Shown: positions 1 through 7,461 of the stretch, piece after piece | Position numbering within the stretch: the stretch's first letter is position 1 | Layout: each line of letters starts with the position of its first letter | Source of the DNA: Chloracidobacterium sp. | Lineage (GTDB): Bacteria > Acidobacteriota > Blastocatellia > Pyrinomonadales > Pyrinomonadaceae | Direction of reading: 5' to 3' | DNA length: 64,000 nucleotides | Assembly: GCA_016720705.1 (NCBI GenBank) | Contig: JADKKB010000007.1 | Coordinates: 682,001-746,000, forward strand | Position numbers and translations under genes: made by a program | The notes under the pieces: model-generated | What the model was told of the DNA's origin: nothing | The model's input: only the letters and a program-made list of their open reading frames with translations | The model's database searches: none

Positions 1-417
1 ATTATTGTTGCGTGCCTGGATCAGATCGCCCTCGGTCGCGAGCGTCTTGGCATCTGCGACACGCAGGATGTTTCCATTTACCTGCACGCCCAGCGACTGC
101 GATTGTAGGACCGAGTCGAGCGCGATGTTCCAGGGAACGTCGCTGACCTTGACCGTTACCGGTACCGCCGCAACCGATTTGTCGATGACAAAGTTAATGG
201 CGTACTGGTCGGTGATATAGCTAAGGATGTCGCGAACGTCGGCGTTCACCACGTTAAGATTGATCGGTTCGCCGCGAAATCCTGGCTCGCCGTACATCTT
301 GCCTTGTGACTGCGGCTCGACACGTTGTGCGAGAGCCGATATAGCCACGACGGCGACTAAGAGCATTGCAATGGCGGCCTGTTTTACCACCGTGCTGATG
401 TTTGATCGAGAATTCAT
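1..417 (-). CDS. pilQ: Type IV pilus secretin PilQ, N-terminal part (cut by window edge)
   Basis: This is the first 139 codons of the outer-membrane secretin through which type IV pili are extruded; the rest lies beyond the window. The start at 417 is preceded by a strong GGAGG ribosome site seven bases upstream. Residues about 12-30 form a hydrophobic signal segment ending in an Ala-Leu-Ala cleavage site. The region from about residue 50 (GEPINLNVVNADVRDILSYI) is the short STN/secretin N-terminal domain typical of PilQ: one beta-alpha-beta unit followed by the VKVSDVPWNIALD stretch. It is the last gene of a pilMNOPQ series in canonical order, 103 bases after pilP. No N-terminal AMIN domain precedes the STN domain, so this PilQ begins shorter than the proteobacterial form. 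Identification is firm; total length is unknown. Confidence 0.9.
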   Translation of the reverse strand, partial: MNSRSNISTVVKQAAIAMLLVAVVAISALAQRVEPQSQGKMYGEPGFRGEPINLNVVNADVRDILSYITDQYAINFVIDKSVAAVPVTVKVSDVPWNIALDSVLQSQSLGVQVNGNILRVADAKTLATEGDLIQARNNN

Positions 418-520
418 GTTTCCTCCGTTTGCAGTAGAGCGGTTTGATGATCAGACCACTCGTTCAAATAGAACTTGTTAGTGAGGCAGACCCGTTTCCC
501 GGACGCTGCCGCGGGATAAT

Positions 521-1273
521 CTATTTTTTGTTCTTAGCGACCTTTATCGGTCGTTTTGTGTCTTTTTTGGTCTTGCCCTTGTCGGTTTCGGCGGGCTGAT
601 TATTCATTTCGTCGAGCGGTGACATCACCGGCGCCGGGCCGACGGGTGTAACACCGTTTGCCGCAGGCGGATTTGCTGCCGTTTGGACCGGACGTTCCGA
701 ACTACCCTGAGCCGGCGCGGTGCCTTCGACCTGGGACTTCATCGAATACTGTTGAAGCGGCTTGTTTTCGACCGAGGCGACAAACTTGTTGGGTGCCGTT
801 TTGGTCACTTTGCGAAATACGAGCCGATTTTCTTCGACCGCGACGAGTTGGCCATCAAAGAATTTCTCGCCGGGGTAGATCGTGTAAGAGAGCTTGATCG
901 GTGTCGCCTCGACCATCGCCGCATAGCCGCGTGGGGTCTTAAAGATACCGGTTACAGCCATTTCGTTCAGCGTCAGGACGCTCGTCACTTTTGGTAGCGT
1001 GGCTCCGCTGGCTGCGGCAGCCTCGCGTTGACGCTTAAAGTACTCGATGCGTGCCTCGATCGACGGCGGGGCATAGGAGAAAGGCTGTGCTGCCGCCTTG
1101 CCGGTCTTGCCGGTGCTGCCCGCAGGGGCCTGCGTCTTCTGCTTCATATAACCGGGCTTGACGAAGGGATCGCGTTGAGCGTTCGCCTCGGAAAAGCTTC
1201 CGGCGATGAGCAAGGATCCGACGACGGCTGTGCCGAAGCTGAGCATTTTTAGCGTTTTAGATAGATTGATCAT
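521..1273 (-). CDS. pilP: Type IV pilus assembly protein PilP-like
   Basis: Periplasmic component linking the inner-membrane PilMNO complex to the PilQ secretin. The 250-residue protein has an N-terminal signal segment (about residues 8-32, ending SEANAQ) with no lipobox cysteine, unlike the lipoprotein PilP of Proteobacteria, so it is probably secreted or anchored by an uncleaved helix. Residues about 95-175 hold the conserved beta domain (LTLNEMAVTGIFKTPRGYAA, then a YTIYPGEKFFDG turn). The last 75 residues are low-complexity Pro/Ala and then Lys-rich, ending VAKNKK. It lies 45 bases after pilO and before pilQ, in one minus-strand transcript by spacing. The call relies on position and this domain; sequence identity to classical PilP would be low. 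Confidence 0.8.
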   Translation of the reverse strand: MINLSKTLKMLSFGTAVVGSLLIAGSFSEANAQRDPFVKPGYMKQKTQAPAGSTGKTGKAAAQPFSYAPPSIEARIEYFKRQREAAAASGATLPKVTSVLTLNEMAVTGIFKTPRGYAAMVEATPIKLSYTIYPGEKFFDGQLVAVEENRLVFRKVTKTAPNKFVASVENKPLQQYSMKSQVEGTAPAQGSSERPVQTAANPPAANGVTPVGPAPVMSPLDEMNNQPAETDKGKTKKDTKRPIKVAKNKK

Positions 1274-1318
1274 GGCTTTTGTCTCTCTGGGATACTATTT
1301 CCCTGTAAAATCGGTGGG

Positions 1319-1981
1319 TTATTTGGCTACTGGTGCCGGCGGAACTGCGACGGGTGCGGGTGCAGGTGCTCCGGGAGTTCCGGGGACGCCCGGTTTCGAA
1401 TTGAGCGGCTTACCGTTCAGATCGGTCGGGGCAGCGTAAAATGCCGTCAGCAGGAACTGGGCATGAAGCGTCTTTTCGGAACTCTGCTTGTCGAGTTGGT
1501 TGAGTTTGAAATCAGAGATCGAAACGATTCGCGGTAGCTTGGCCATACTTTCAAAGAAGGACCGAAGATTGGTGAAATTGCTGTCCACCTCGATCTCGAC
1601 CGGCTTGGCCATTATCGAATCCTGCTGCGTATCTTCACGCGGCGAGAATCGCATAACGATCATACGGCTTCCGTTGGCAGTGTCTTGCAGGCCCTGCAGC
1701 ACGTTGGTGATCTCACGCTGTTCCGGTAGCAAAACTTTCAGCTCGTCGTACTCTTCGGCCTTACTGGCATAAAGAGCTCGAAACTCGTTGATCCGCTGGG
1801 TCGCGACGCGGGCCGTCTCGTTCTTGGCCTGCAATTCGGCGATCTGGTCATTGAGGGCTGCGATCTCGACACGGGTCTCGCTGGTGACAAAGTACCAGAC
1901 GCCCGAGTAGACCATCGCGGCCACGCCAACCAACAGCATCAGCTGGAAGTACCATTGTAGGTTTTTAATTTTGTCTAACAT
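1319..1981 (-). CDS. pilO: Type IV pilus inner-membrane protein PilO
   Basis: PilO dimerises with PilN in the inner membrane to align the pilus machine. The 220-residue protein shows one transmembrane helix at about residues 11-31 (WYFQLMLLVGVAAMVYSGVW), a coiled coil over about 35-75 (repeated Ala/Leu/Glu heptads), and a ferredoxin-like periplasmic domain to about residue 185. A Pro/Ala/Gly-rich tail ending PVAK follows. Length and domain order match the PilO family apart from this tail. It sits 56 bases after pilN and 45 before pilP. Confidence 0.88.
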   Translation of the reverse strand: MLDKIKNLQWYFQLMLLVGVAAMVYSGVWYFVTSETRVEIAALNDQIAELQAKNETARVATQRINEFRALYASKAEEYDELKVLLPEQREITNVLQGLQDTANGSRMIVMRFSPREDTQQDSIMAKPVEIEVDSNFTNLRSFFESMAKLPRIVSISDFKLNQLDKQSSEKTLHAQFLLTAFYAAPTDLNGKPLNSKPGVPGTPGAPAPAPVAVPPAPVAK

Positions 1982-2037
1982 CGTGTTTTCCTTCTTTCTC
2001 GTAAGATCGATCGGTGATCGTCGATTCTATGCTGAAA

Positions 2038-2754
2038 CTAATTCTTGGCGACCTGAACAGGTGCCGTAGCCGCTCCCGGTTGCTGGGCAGAGGCAGTCGT
2101 CGGGGCAGTTCCCGGTGCTCCGGGAGCCTTCGACGGCGTGTAAGCGCACTTGATCGTAAAATTCACGATCTGTACTTTGGGAGTTTCGCCCTGAGCGTTG
2201 GCAGTCTGAGGTGCGTTATTATTGGCGATCTCGGCTCGGGTCGTTTCGATATTGAGGTTCGAAAAGAGTCCGTTCGAAAATTCGAGGCTGCGGCCAAACT
2301 GCGTGACCTGCGACTCATCAGGCGAATTGCCCTTAAATGTCAGCTGGTCGCCGGTTTGCTCGACGCTCTCCAGATATAGGCCCGGAACCATCGCGACGCG
2401 TTCACGCATTGCGTCCAGCACGGCACTCGGGCCGGCCTGTGACGAACGCAGTCTCTTGATCGCTTCGATCCTGGTGTCGATATTCTGGATCTTGGCCTCA
2501 AGCTCTTTCTGCTCATTCATCACTACTTCGAGTTCGGCAGCGATCTGCTTTTGCTCTTCGAGTTTATGCTGAGCCTCGGTGCGGGCCATTTGCGTACTGA
2601 TCACGTCCCATCCGATGAGTGCCGTTAGCAAAACACCGACGACAAGCGCCATCAGGAGAATACGAGACGAGGCACTGGCGATCTTGCGGTCGACCGCGAC
2701 GACAGCACCGCCCTGTCTCTCTGTGACTGAATTTAGTAGATTGATCTTGATCAT
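2038..2754 (-). CDS. pilN: Type IV pilus inner-membrane protein PilN
   Basis: Partner of PilO; its cytoplasmic N-terminus binds PilM. The protein begins MIKINLLNSVTERQGG, the hallmark PilN INLLP-type peptide that docks into PilM, followed by a transmembrane helix at about residues 31-52 and a long coiled coil (about 58-100). A periplasmic alpha/beta domain reaches about residue 205, and the last 35 residues are Ala/Pro/Gln-rich, ending VQVAKN. It starts five bases after pilM stops, so the two are probably co-translated. At 238 residues it is somewhat longer than typical PilN because of the tail. Confidence 0.92.
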   Translation of the reverse strand: MIKINLLNSVTERQGGAVVAVDRKIASASSRILLMALVVGVLLTALIGWDVISTQMARTEAQHKLEEQKQIAAELEVVMNEQKELEAKIQNIDTRIEAIKRLRSSQAGPSAVLDAMRERVAMVPGLYLESVEQTGDQLTFKGNSPDESQVTQFGRSLEFSNGLFSNLNIETTRAEIANNNAPQTANAQGETPKVQIVNFTIKCAYTPSKAPGAPGTAPTTASAQQPGAATAPVQVAKN

Positions 2755-2759
2755 TTCTA

Positions 2760-3812
2760 TTACACTCCCCTGATCGCGAGTCCGACTGCGACGGCCATTT
2801 CGGGAACGATCTCGTTCAGATATTCGGGATCAAATTTCTTTGGGTCGACCTTGATATTACGGAATGGGTCGAGAACCTCGACCGGAAGTTCGAGTCGCTG
2901 TGACAGTTCCTGTGCAAGACCGGCAAGCTTCGAACCGCCGCCCGAGATCAGAATTTTCTGCACAATCGTGTCGTTGTCTTCGGTGGTCGCTCTATAAAAA
3001 TCAAATGTCTTTTGGATCTCCATCGCGACGATCTCAGTGACGTTGTTCATCAGCGGTTCGATCGATTTTTCTTCGATACCGTCGGCAACATTATGGACGC
3101 CGCGTTTTACCGCTTCGGCCTGTTGAAAGTTGAGTCCAAGGCTCCGCTGCAGGACATCTGTAAACTGGCTGCCGCCGACCGTAATGTCACGCGTAAAGAG
3201 CGATCGCGTGCCCTTGACGATATTTACGTTCATCGTCGATGCACCGATATTAAGAAGCGTAACTACATCACTTTCGGTCGGGTTGTAGTTCGCTTCGTAG
3301 CAATTTTGCAGAGCAAAGGTGTCGACGTCGATGATCACGGGCTGTTTGCCGGCGAGTTGGATCGCCTGTTTAATATTGTCGATACGCTCGCGTTTGCAAG
3401 CGGCGATCAAAACGTGGGTCGAGTCTGCATCATTAGCCGTTACCTGGTAGTCGAGACTAACGTCGGCGAGATCGTAAGGAATATGTTCCTCAGCGTGCCA
3501 GTCGATCGACTCTTCGAGTTCCTCGCGGCTCATCGGCGGCAGAACGATATTCTTTATGATCACGGAATGTCCGCTGACACCGGTCACCACCTGGGTGGCG
3601 GTGATCTGGTGATTTGCACACACGCTCTGGATCACGTCTGAAACGGTGTTCAACTCCATTATCTGACCATCGATGATCGTGTCGCTTGGCAGATTTTCAA
3701 AGCCGAGGCCAACCAAACTTAGATTGTTTGCTTTGCCCTCAAGCTCGACCATCTTTATCGAACTCGATCCGATATCTAATCCAGCAACGCTTTTCTTTTT
3801 ACCGAACAGCAT
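2760..3812 (-). CDS. pilM: Type IV pilus actin-like ATPase PilM
   Basis: Cytoplasmic actin-fold protein that forms a ring under the pilus machine and captures the PilN tail. The 350 residues show the phosphate-1 motif (AGLDIGSSSIKMVEL, residues about 9-23), the phosphate-2/connect region (VVTLLNIGASTMNVNIV, about 183-199) and the adenosine motif (ILISGGGSKLAGL, about 288-300). Length is normal for the family (about 350). It is the first gene of the operon, and the upstream 465 bases presumably hold the promoter. Confidence 0.95.
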   Translation of the reverse strand: MLFGKKKSVAGLDIGSSSIKMVELEGKANNLSLVGLGFENLPSDTIIDGQIMELNTVSDVIQSVCANHQITATQVVTGVSGHSVIIKNIVLPPMSREELEESIDWHAEEHIPYDLADVSLDYQVTANDADSTHVLIAACKRERIDNIKQAIQLAGKQPVIIDVDTFALQNCYEANYNPTESDVVTLLNIGASTMNVNIVKGTRSLFTRDITVGGSQFTDVLQRSLGLNFQQAEAVKRGVHNVADGIEEKSIEPLMNNVTEIVAMEIQKTFDFYRATTEDNDTIVQKILISGGGSKLAGLAQELSQRLELPVEVLDPFRNIKVDPKKFDPEYLNEIVPEMAVAVGLAIRGV

Positions 3813-4277
3813 TATTTTTCTTGCTCCTTTTTAGCTTTACGCCAAAATCATTTTTGTCTTAAGTTTTCAGTTGAATATCCGGATCCGGGTTTTTGGCATT
3901 TTTTGAAGATTGTTGTGCCACCTTCTGAATCAACGCGTGGTCAGGAAAATCATTTGACGGGACGTTTGTGATTGCGGTGCCAAATTCCCTCGTTTTACCG
4001 GATCTAGGCCTGTGATGTTAGCCGTGGCAGTTAGTCATTCTTAGAAAACTTTTTGCATCTGGTGGCGAAGGGTGAGCGGCATATGTCGCCGCTACAGATT
4101 TGAATTTACAGGAAAGTACCAACCGTGTCAATAGTTTTTTTACAATGTTTAACGCAAAATGATCAATTAGTGTGCAGAATGACTTTGTACGCAGGTCAGT
4201 TTGACCGATTATGCGTTATTAAATGGGGGTTAGAGTGCAGCCAGAGACCGGCAAGTTTCAATTGTAAAGATGAATAT
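3813..4277. other. Intergenic region upstream of pilM
   Basis: About 465 bases between the 5' end of pilM and the 3' end of the downstream-facing acetyltransferase gene. It should contain the pil promoter, but no convincing -35/-10 pair or operator could be chosen by eye. A small inverted repeat (AGCGGC near 4075 with GCCGCT near 4091) is present. No protein-coding reading frame is convincing. Confidence 0.5.
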
Positions 4278-4772
4278 CTATGGCTCGATCAACAGTTGCC
4301 AATAGCCAACGTCGAAGCAACGATCGAATTTGCGTGCGACATTTCGAAGGTGAGCGGCCTTTTCAAATCCGCATTTTTCGTGCAGGTGGACGCACGCGTC
4401 ATTTGGCAGCGAGATCGCCGCGACGGCCGACTCGAATTTGCGTTGCCGCACCTCGGATAGGAGGTGTCCGTACAGTGCAGTGCCGATCCCCATACCATCC
4501 TTGCCCGGGCGGACGTAAACTGCCGTGTTGATCGAGCCGCCAAATGCCTCGCCGCTCAGGAAGCTTTCTCCAAATGCATAACCGCCAAGGTATCCCGCAG
4601 CGTCGAATACCAGAAAGGGATAATCATCCGCCCACGCAGCCTTGAGTCTGCCCAGCATTTCGACAGCGTCGATCGGCTCAAGTTCAAACGTTGCGTGCGA
4701 GGTCGCTATATAATGGTTATAAATATAGGCGATCTGCACGGCGTCGTCCGCGGTCGCTGGTCGAACGATCAT
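4278..4772 (-). CDS. GNAT acetyltransferase, phosphinothricin/methionine-sulfone N-acetyltransferase-like
   Basis: A 164-residue GNAT enzyme of the Pat/YncA type, which transfers acetyl from acetyl-CoA to the amino group of small amino-acid-like substrates. Recognised by the N-terminal VRPATADDAVQIAYIYNHYI segment (these enzymes have an IYN-Y strand-helix there), a TFE(L/T)EP motif near residue 33, the acetyl-CoA pyrophosphate loop (PGKDGMGIGTAL, about 93-104) and the C-terminal LHEKCGFEKAAHLRNVARKF motif. It overlaps the acyl-CoA dehydrogenase stop by four bases (ATGA), so the two are translationally coupled. The natural substrate cannot be told from sequence. Confidence 0.85.
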   Translation of the reverse strand: MIVRPATADDAVQIAYIYNHYIATSHATFELEPIDAVEMLGRLKAAWADDYPFLVFDAAGYLGGYAFGESFLSGEAFGGSINTAVYVRPGKDGMGIGTALYGHLLSEVRQRKFESAVAAISLPNDACVHLHEKCGFEKAAHLRNVARKFDRCFDVGYWQLLIEP

Positions 4773-5956
4773 TTTTTAAGCTCCATTTTTGCGATGGATT
4801 CGAGGTGGACCTCGTCGGGTCCATCCGCGATGCGCAGCATTCGGGCGTAGATCCAAAATTGTGCAAGCGGGAAATCAGGCGATACCCCGCCGCCGCCGTG
4901 AACCTGTATCGCACGGTCGATCACCTTTAAGGCCATCTGCGGAACTGCTGCCTTGATCATTGCGATCTCACGCCTCGCGGCTTTATTGCCGACCGTATCC
5001 ATCAGCCAGGCCGTTCGCAATACGAGTAGCCGAGCCTGATCGATCTCCAAACGAGCTTCGGCGATCCATTGCCGGACGACACCTTGTTCCGCAATGGACT
5101 TGCCAAACGCAATGCGTGACTTTGCACGCGCGCACATCAACTCAAGCGAACGCTCTGCAATTCCGATCAGACGCATACAGTGATGGACGCGTCCGGGGCC
5201 CAGACGGCCCTGGGCGATCTCGAAACCGCGGCCCTCGCCCAACAGAATATTCTCTTTCGGCACCCGCACATTATTAAATGTGATCTCGCTATGCCCGTTC
5301 GGCGCGTCGTCGTAACCGAACACATCGACCTGCCGCTCGACTTTCACGCCGTCCGCGTCCATCGGCACGAGGATCATCGACTGCTGCAAGTGCTTGGCCG
5401 CCGACGGGTCGGTCTTGCCCATAAAGATCGACAACTTGCATCGGGCATCGCCCGCACCGGTCGACCACCATTTGCGGCCGTTAAGAATGTATTGATCACC
5501 GTCACGGACGATGGAGGATTCGATATTGGTCGCGTCGGATGATGCGACCTCAGGCTCGGTCATCGAAAAACAAGAGCGCATCTCGCCATCGAGCAATGGC
5601 TTGAGCCAACGCTCTTTTTGCTCCGGCGTGCCGTAAAGGTGCAGAACCTCCATATTGCCGGTGTCTGGAGCGGAGCAGTTAAATACCTCCGACGCCCAAA
5701 CGACGCGTCCCATTATCTCGGCCAGTGGTGCGTATTCGAGATTGGTTAAACCGGATTCCGACGGTAGAAATAGATTCCAAAGGCCAGCGTCTCTCGCCTT
5801 TAGTTTTAACTGTCCGACCAAGGCGATCGGGCTCCACCGATCACCGCTGTTTAGCTCAGTTGTATAAGCCGCCTCGTTCGGGTAAATATGGTCGTCCATA
5901 AACGCAGCAAGCCGTTCGACGAATTCGTTGGTTTTACTTGTTGAACTAAAATCCAT
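4769..5956 (-). CDS. Acyl-CoA dehydrogenase, ACAD10/11-like
   Basis: FAD-dependent enzyme that introduces a 2,3 double bond into an acyl-CoA. The 395 residues cover the N-terminal helical domain, the middle beta domain with the FAD-binding FSMTEPEVASSDATN motif (about 131-145) and KWWSTGAG (about 162-169), and the C-terminal helical domain with the RIAFGKSIAEQG segment and IQVHGGGGVSPDFPL (about 350-364), typical of the long/very-long ACAD11-type branch. The divergent kinase gene 400 bases away resembles the kinase domain fused to ACADs in animal ACAD10/ACAD11, where phosphorylation and elimination degrade 4-hydroxy acids. A joint role in hydroxy-acid breakdown is a reasonable inference. Confidence 0.9.
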   Translation of the reverse strand: MDFSSTSKTNEFVERLAAFMDDHIYPNEAAYTTELNSGDRWSPIALVGQLKLKARDAGLWNLFLPSESGLTNLEYAPLAEIMGRVVWASEVFNCSAPDTGNMEVLHLYGTPEQKERWLKPLLDGEMRSCFSMTEPEVASSDATNIESSIVRDGDQYILNGRKWWSTGAGDARCKLSIFMGKTDPSAAKHLQQSMILVPMDADGVKVERQVDVFGYDDAPNGHSEITFNNVRVPKENILLGEGRGFEIAQGRLGPGRVHHCMRLIGIAERSLELMCARAKSRIAFGKSIAEQGVVRQWIAEARLEIDQARLLVLRTAWLMDTVGNKAARREIAMIKAAVPQMALKVIDRAIQVHGGGGVSPDFPLAQFWIYARMLRIADGPDEVHLESIAKMELKK

Positions 5957-5962
5957 ATTTGT

Positions 5963-6262
5963 TTATCCCGCCACCAACGTCTTTTTCCATTGCTTGCCGA
6001 CCTCGCGGCCGGTGCGGACATCGGCATAATCATTGTGCGGTTCGATGAATGAAAACCGAAATTCTTCGCCCGCGAGCGTCATCTTAAAACCGCCGCTGAA
6101 GTAGTGCCAGGGAAAGTTGATGTCCTTAACCTCGGTCAACTCCACATCAAACCCGACGCCGCTGGCAGGTGAATATTTCAGACGGCCATTCGATATCTGC
6201 AATTCGCCATACTGGCTGCCGGTCAGGCCGATCAGTCTCCAGATCGGTGTTCGCATAGACAT
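5963..6262 (-). CDS. Conserved hypothetical protein, 99 aa, beta-rich
   Basis: Not recognised as a named family. The 99-residue protein has no signal peptide or membrane segment and reads as beta-strands with many aromatic residues (WRLIGLTG at the start, INFPWHYFSGGFKMTLAG in the middle, FSFIEPHND towards the end), a pattern resembling a small PH-like or lipocalin-like barrel. It ends six bases before the acyl-CoA dehydrogenase start, so the two are probably co-transcribed. The start at 6262 follows a short divergent intergenic region shared with the kinase gene. Confidence 0.6.
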   Translation of the reverse strand: MSMRTPIWRLIGLTGSQYGELQISNGRLKYSPASGVGFDVELTEVKDINFPWHYFSGGFKMTLAGEEFRFSFIEPHNDYADVRTGREVGKQWKKTLVAG

Positions 6263-6347
6263 ACGCTCATTCTAGCGCCGCTTCCGCAACTTATCCTATA
6301 TTAGCCCGCGATCCGAACCTAATTAGTACTGCGTCCGCATCGTATCC

Positions 6348-6353
6348 TATAAT
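6348..6353 (+). promoter_or_regulatory. Consensus -10 box implying a leaderless transcript
   Basis: A perfect TATAAT lies seven bases before the ATG at 6361. With usual -10 spacing, transcription would start at or within a base of the A of the start codon, giving a leaderless mRNA. No ribosome-binding sequence lies between. No good -35 is visible. Confidence 0.5.
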
Positions 6354-6360
6354 CGAGCGA

Positions 6361-7449
6361 ATGGATAACCAAGAGGATGAAACGATCGCACCCCGCGACG
6401 GCCTCGACTCCGCGAAGCTGTCTGCGTACCTTCGACCTCATCTTGCACTTTCCGGCGGGCCACTGGTTGTGCGGCAGTTTCCCGGCGGAAGTTCGAATTT
6501 GACCTATCTGCTCACCGCCGGCGACGATGATTACATCTTACGACGTCCGCCTTTCGGAAATACGGTCAAAACGGCTCACGATATGCGGCGTGAGTTCGAC
6601 GTTCTTTCGAAGCTTGCCGTAGTTTACGCACCGGCACCAAAGCCATTGCACTTTTGCGATGATATCGACATCATAGGTTCGGAGTTTTACCTGATGGAGC
6701 GGCGACGGGGTTTGGTTATCAGAGGAGAAATTCCCGGGACACAGCCCTTAATACACGGCGAAGACGCATTTCCGACCGGACGTGTTACTTCCACAGCGAT
6801 CTGCCGCAGCTTTATCCAGAACCTTGCCGAACTCCACTCGCTCGAATATCGTGCTGCCGGCCTAGCGGATCTAGGAAAGCCTGACGGTTACAATCGCCGT
6901 CAGGTCGAAGGCTGGACAAAACGCTACTACGCCGCCAAGACGCACAAATGGCCCGATCTCGAAAAGGCGATCGTCTGGCTTAATAATAATGTCCCGCCTG
7001 AGTCGGGAGCGTCGCTCATCCATAACGATTACAAATTCGACAATGTGATGCTCGACCCAGTCGATCTGACGCGGATCACGGCCGTACTCGATTGGGAAAT
7101 GGTGACGATCGGCGACCCTTTGATGGACCTCGGCACGACGCTTGGATATTGGATGTCGGCAGACACAGGTGTTGAATTGCTCAATATGCCGTTCAATCCG
7201 CTCGTGCTGATGGAAAATATTTCACGCCAAGAACTCGTCGAAATGTACGCCGAGGCGTCGGGCCGCGACGTTACGAATATTTTATTTTATTACGTCTTCG
7301 GCACATTTAAGATCGCGGTCATCGCCCAGCAGATCTACGCGAGATATGTGAAGGGCTTTGCAAAAGACGAGAGGTTTGCGGCGTTTGATAAATTTGTCGC
7401 CACCCTTGGAAGCATTGCGAATGCGTCGGTGATAAGGTCTTCGATCTGA
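6361..7449 (+). CDS. Aminoglycoside-phosphotransferase-fold kinase, ACAD10/11 kinase-like
   Basis: Small-molecule kinase of the APH/choline-kinase fold. The 362 residues contain the Gly-rich nucleotide loop (FPGGSSNLTYLL, about 42-53), a lysine-substituting RRPP segment typical of this subfamily (YILRRPPFGN), the catalytic Brenner loop HNDYKFDNVML (about 221-231) and the metal-binding VLDWEMVTIGDPLMDLG (about 242-258). This subfamily is fused to or neighbours acyl-CoA dehydrogenases, as here (divergent ACAD at 4769-5956). A plausible substrate is a 4-hydroxyacyl-CoA or related acyl-CoA, but that is family inference. It is followed 12 bases later by the GH9 gene. A decayed copy of its 3' end lies at 10101-10187. 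Confidence 0.85.
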   Translation: MDNQEDETIAPRDGLDSAKLSAYLRPHLALSGGPLVVRQFPGGSSNLTYLLTAGDDDYILRRPPFGNTVKTAHDMRREFDVLSKLAVVYAPAPKPLHFCDDIDIIGSEFYLMERRRGLVIRGEIPGTQPLIHGEDAFPTGRVTSTAICRSFIQNLAELHSLEYRAAGLADLGKPDGYNRRQVEGWTKRYYAAKTHKWPDLEKAIVWLNNNVPPESGASLIHNDYKFDNVMLDPVDLTRITAVLDWEMVTIGDPLMDLGTTLGYWMSADTGVELLNMPFNPLVLMENISRQELVEMYAEASGRDVTNILFYYVFGTFKIAVIAQQIYARYVKGFAKDERFAAFDKFVATLGSIANASVIRSSI

Positions 7450-7461
7450 TCGGGGAAAATT

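Noticed and set aside
4125..4460. A 111-codon plus-strand open frame
   Set aside because: Antisense to the acetyltransferase gene over half its length with no protein-like features.
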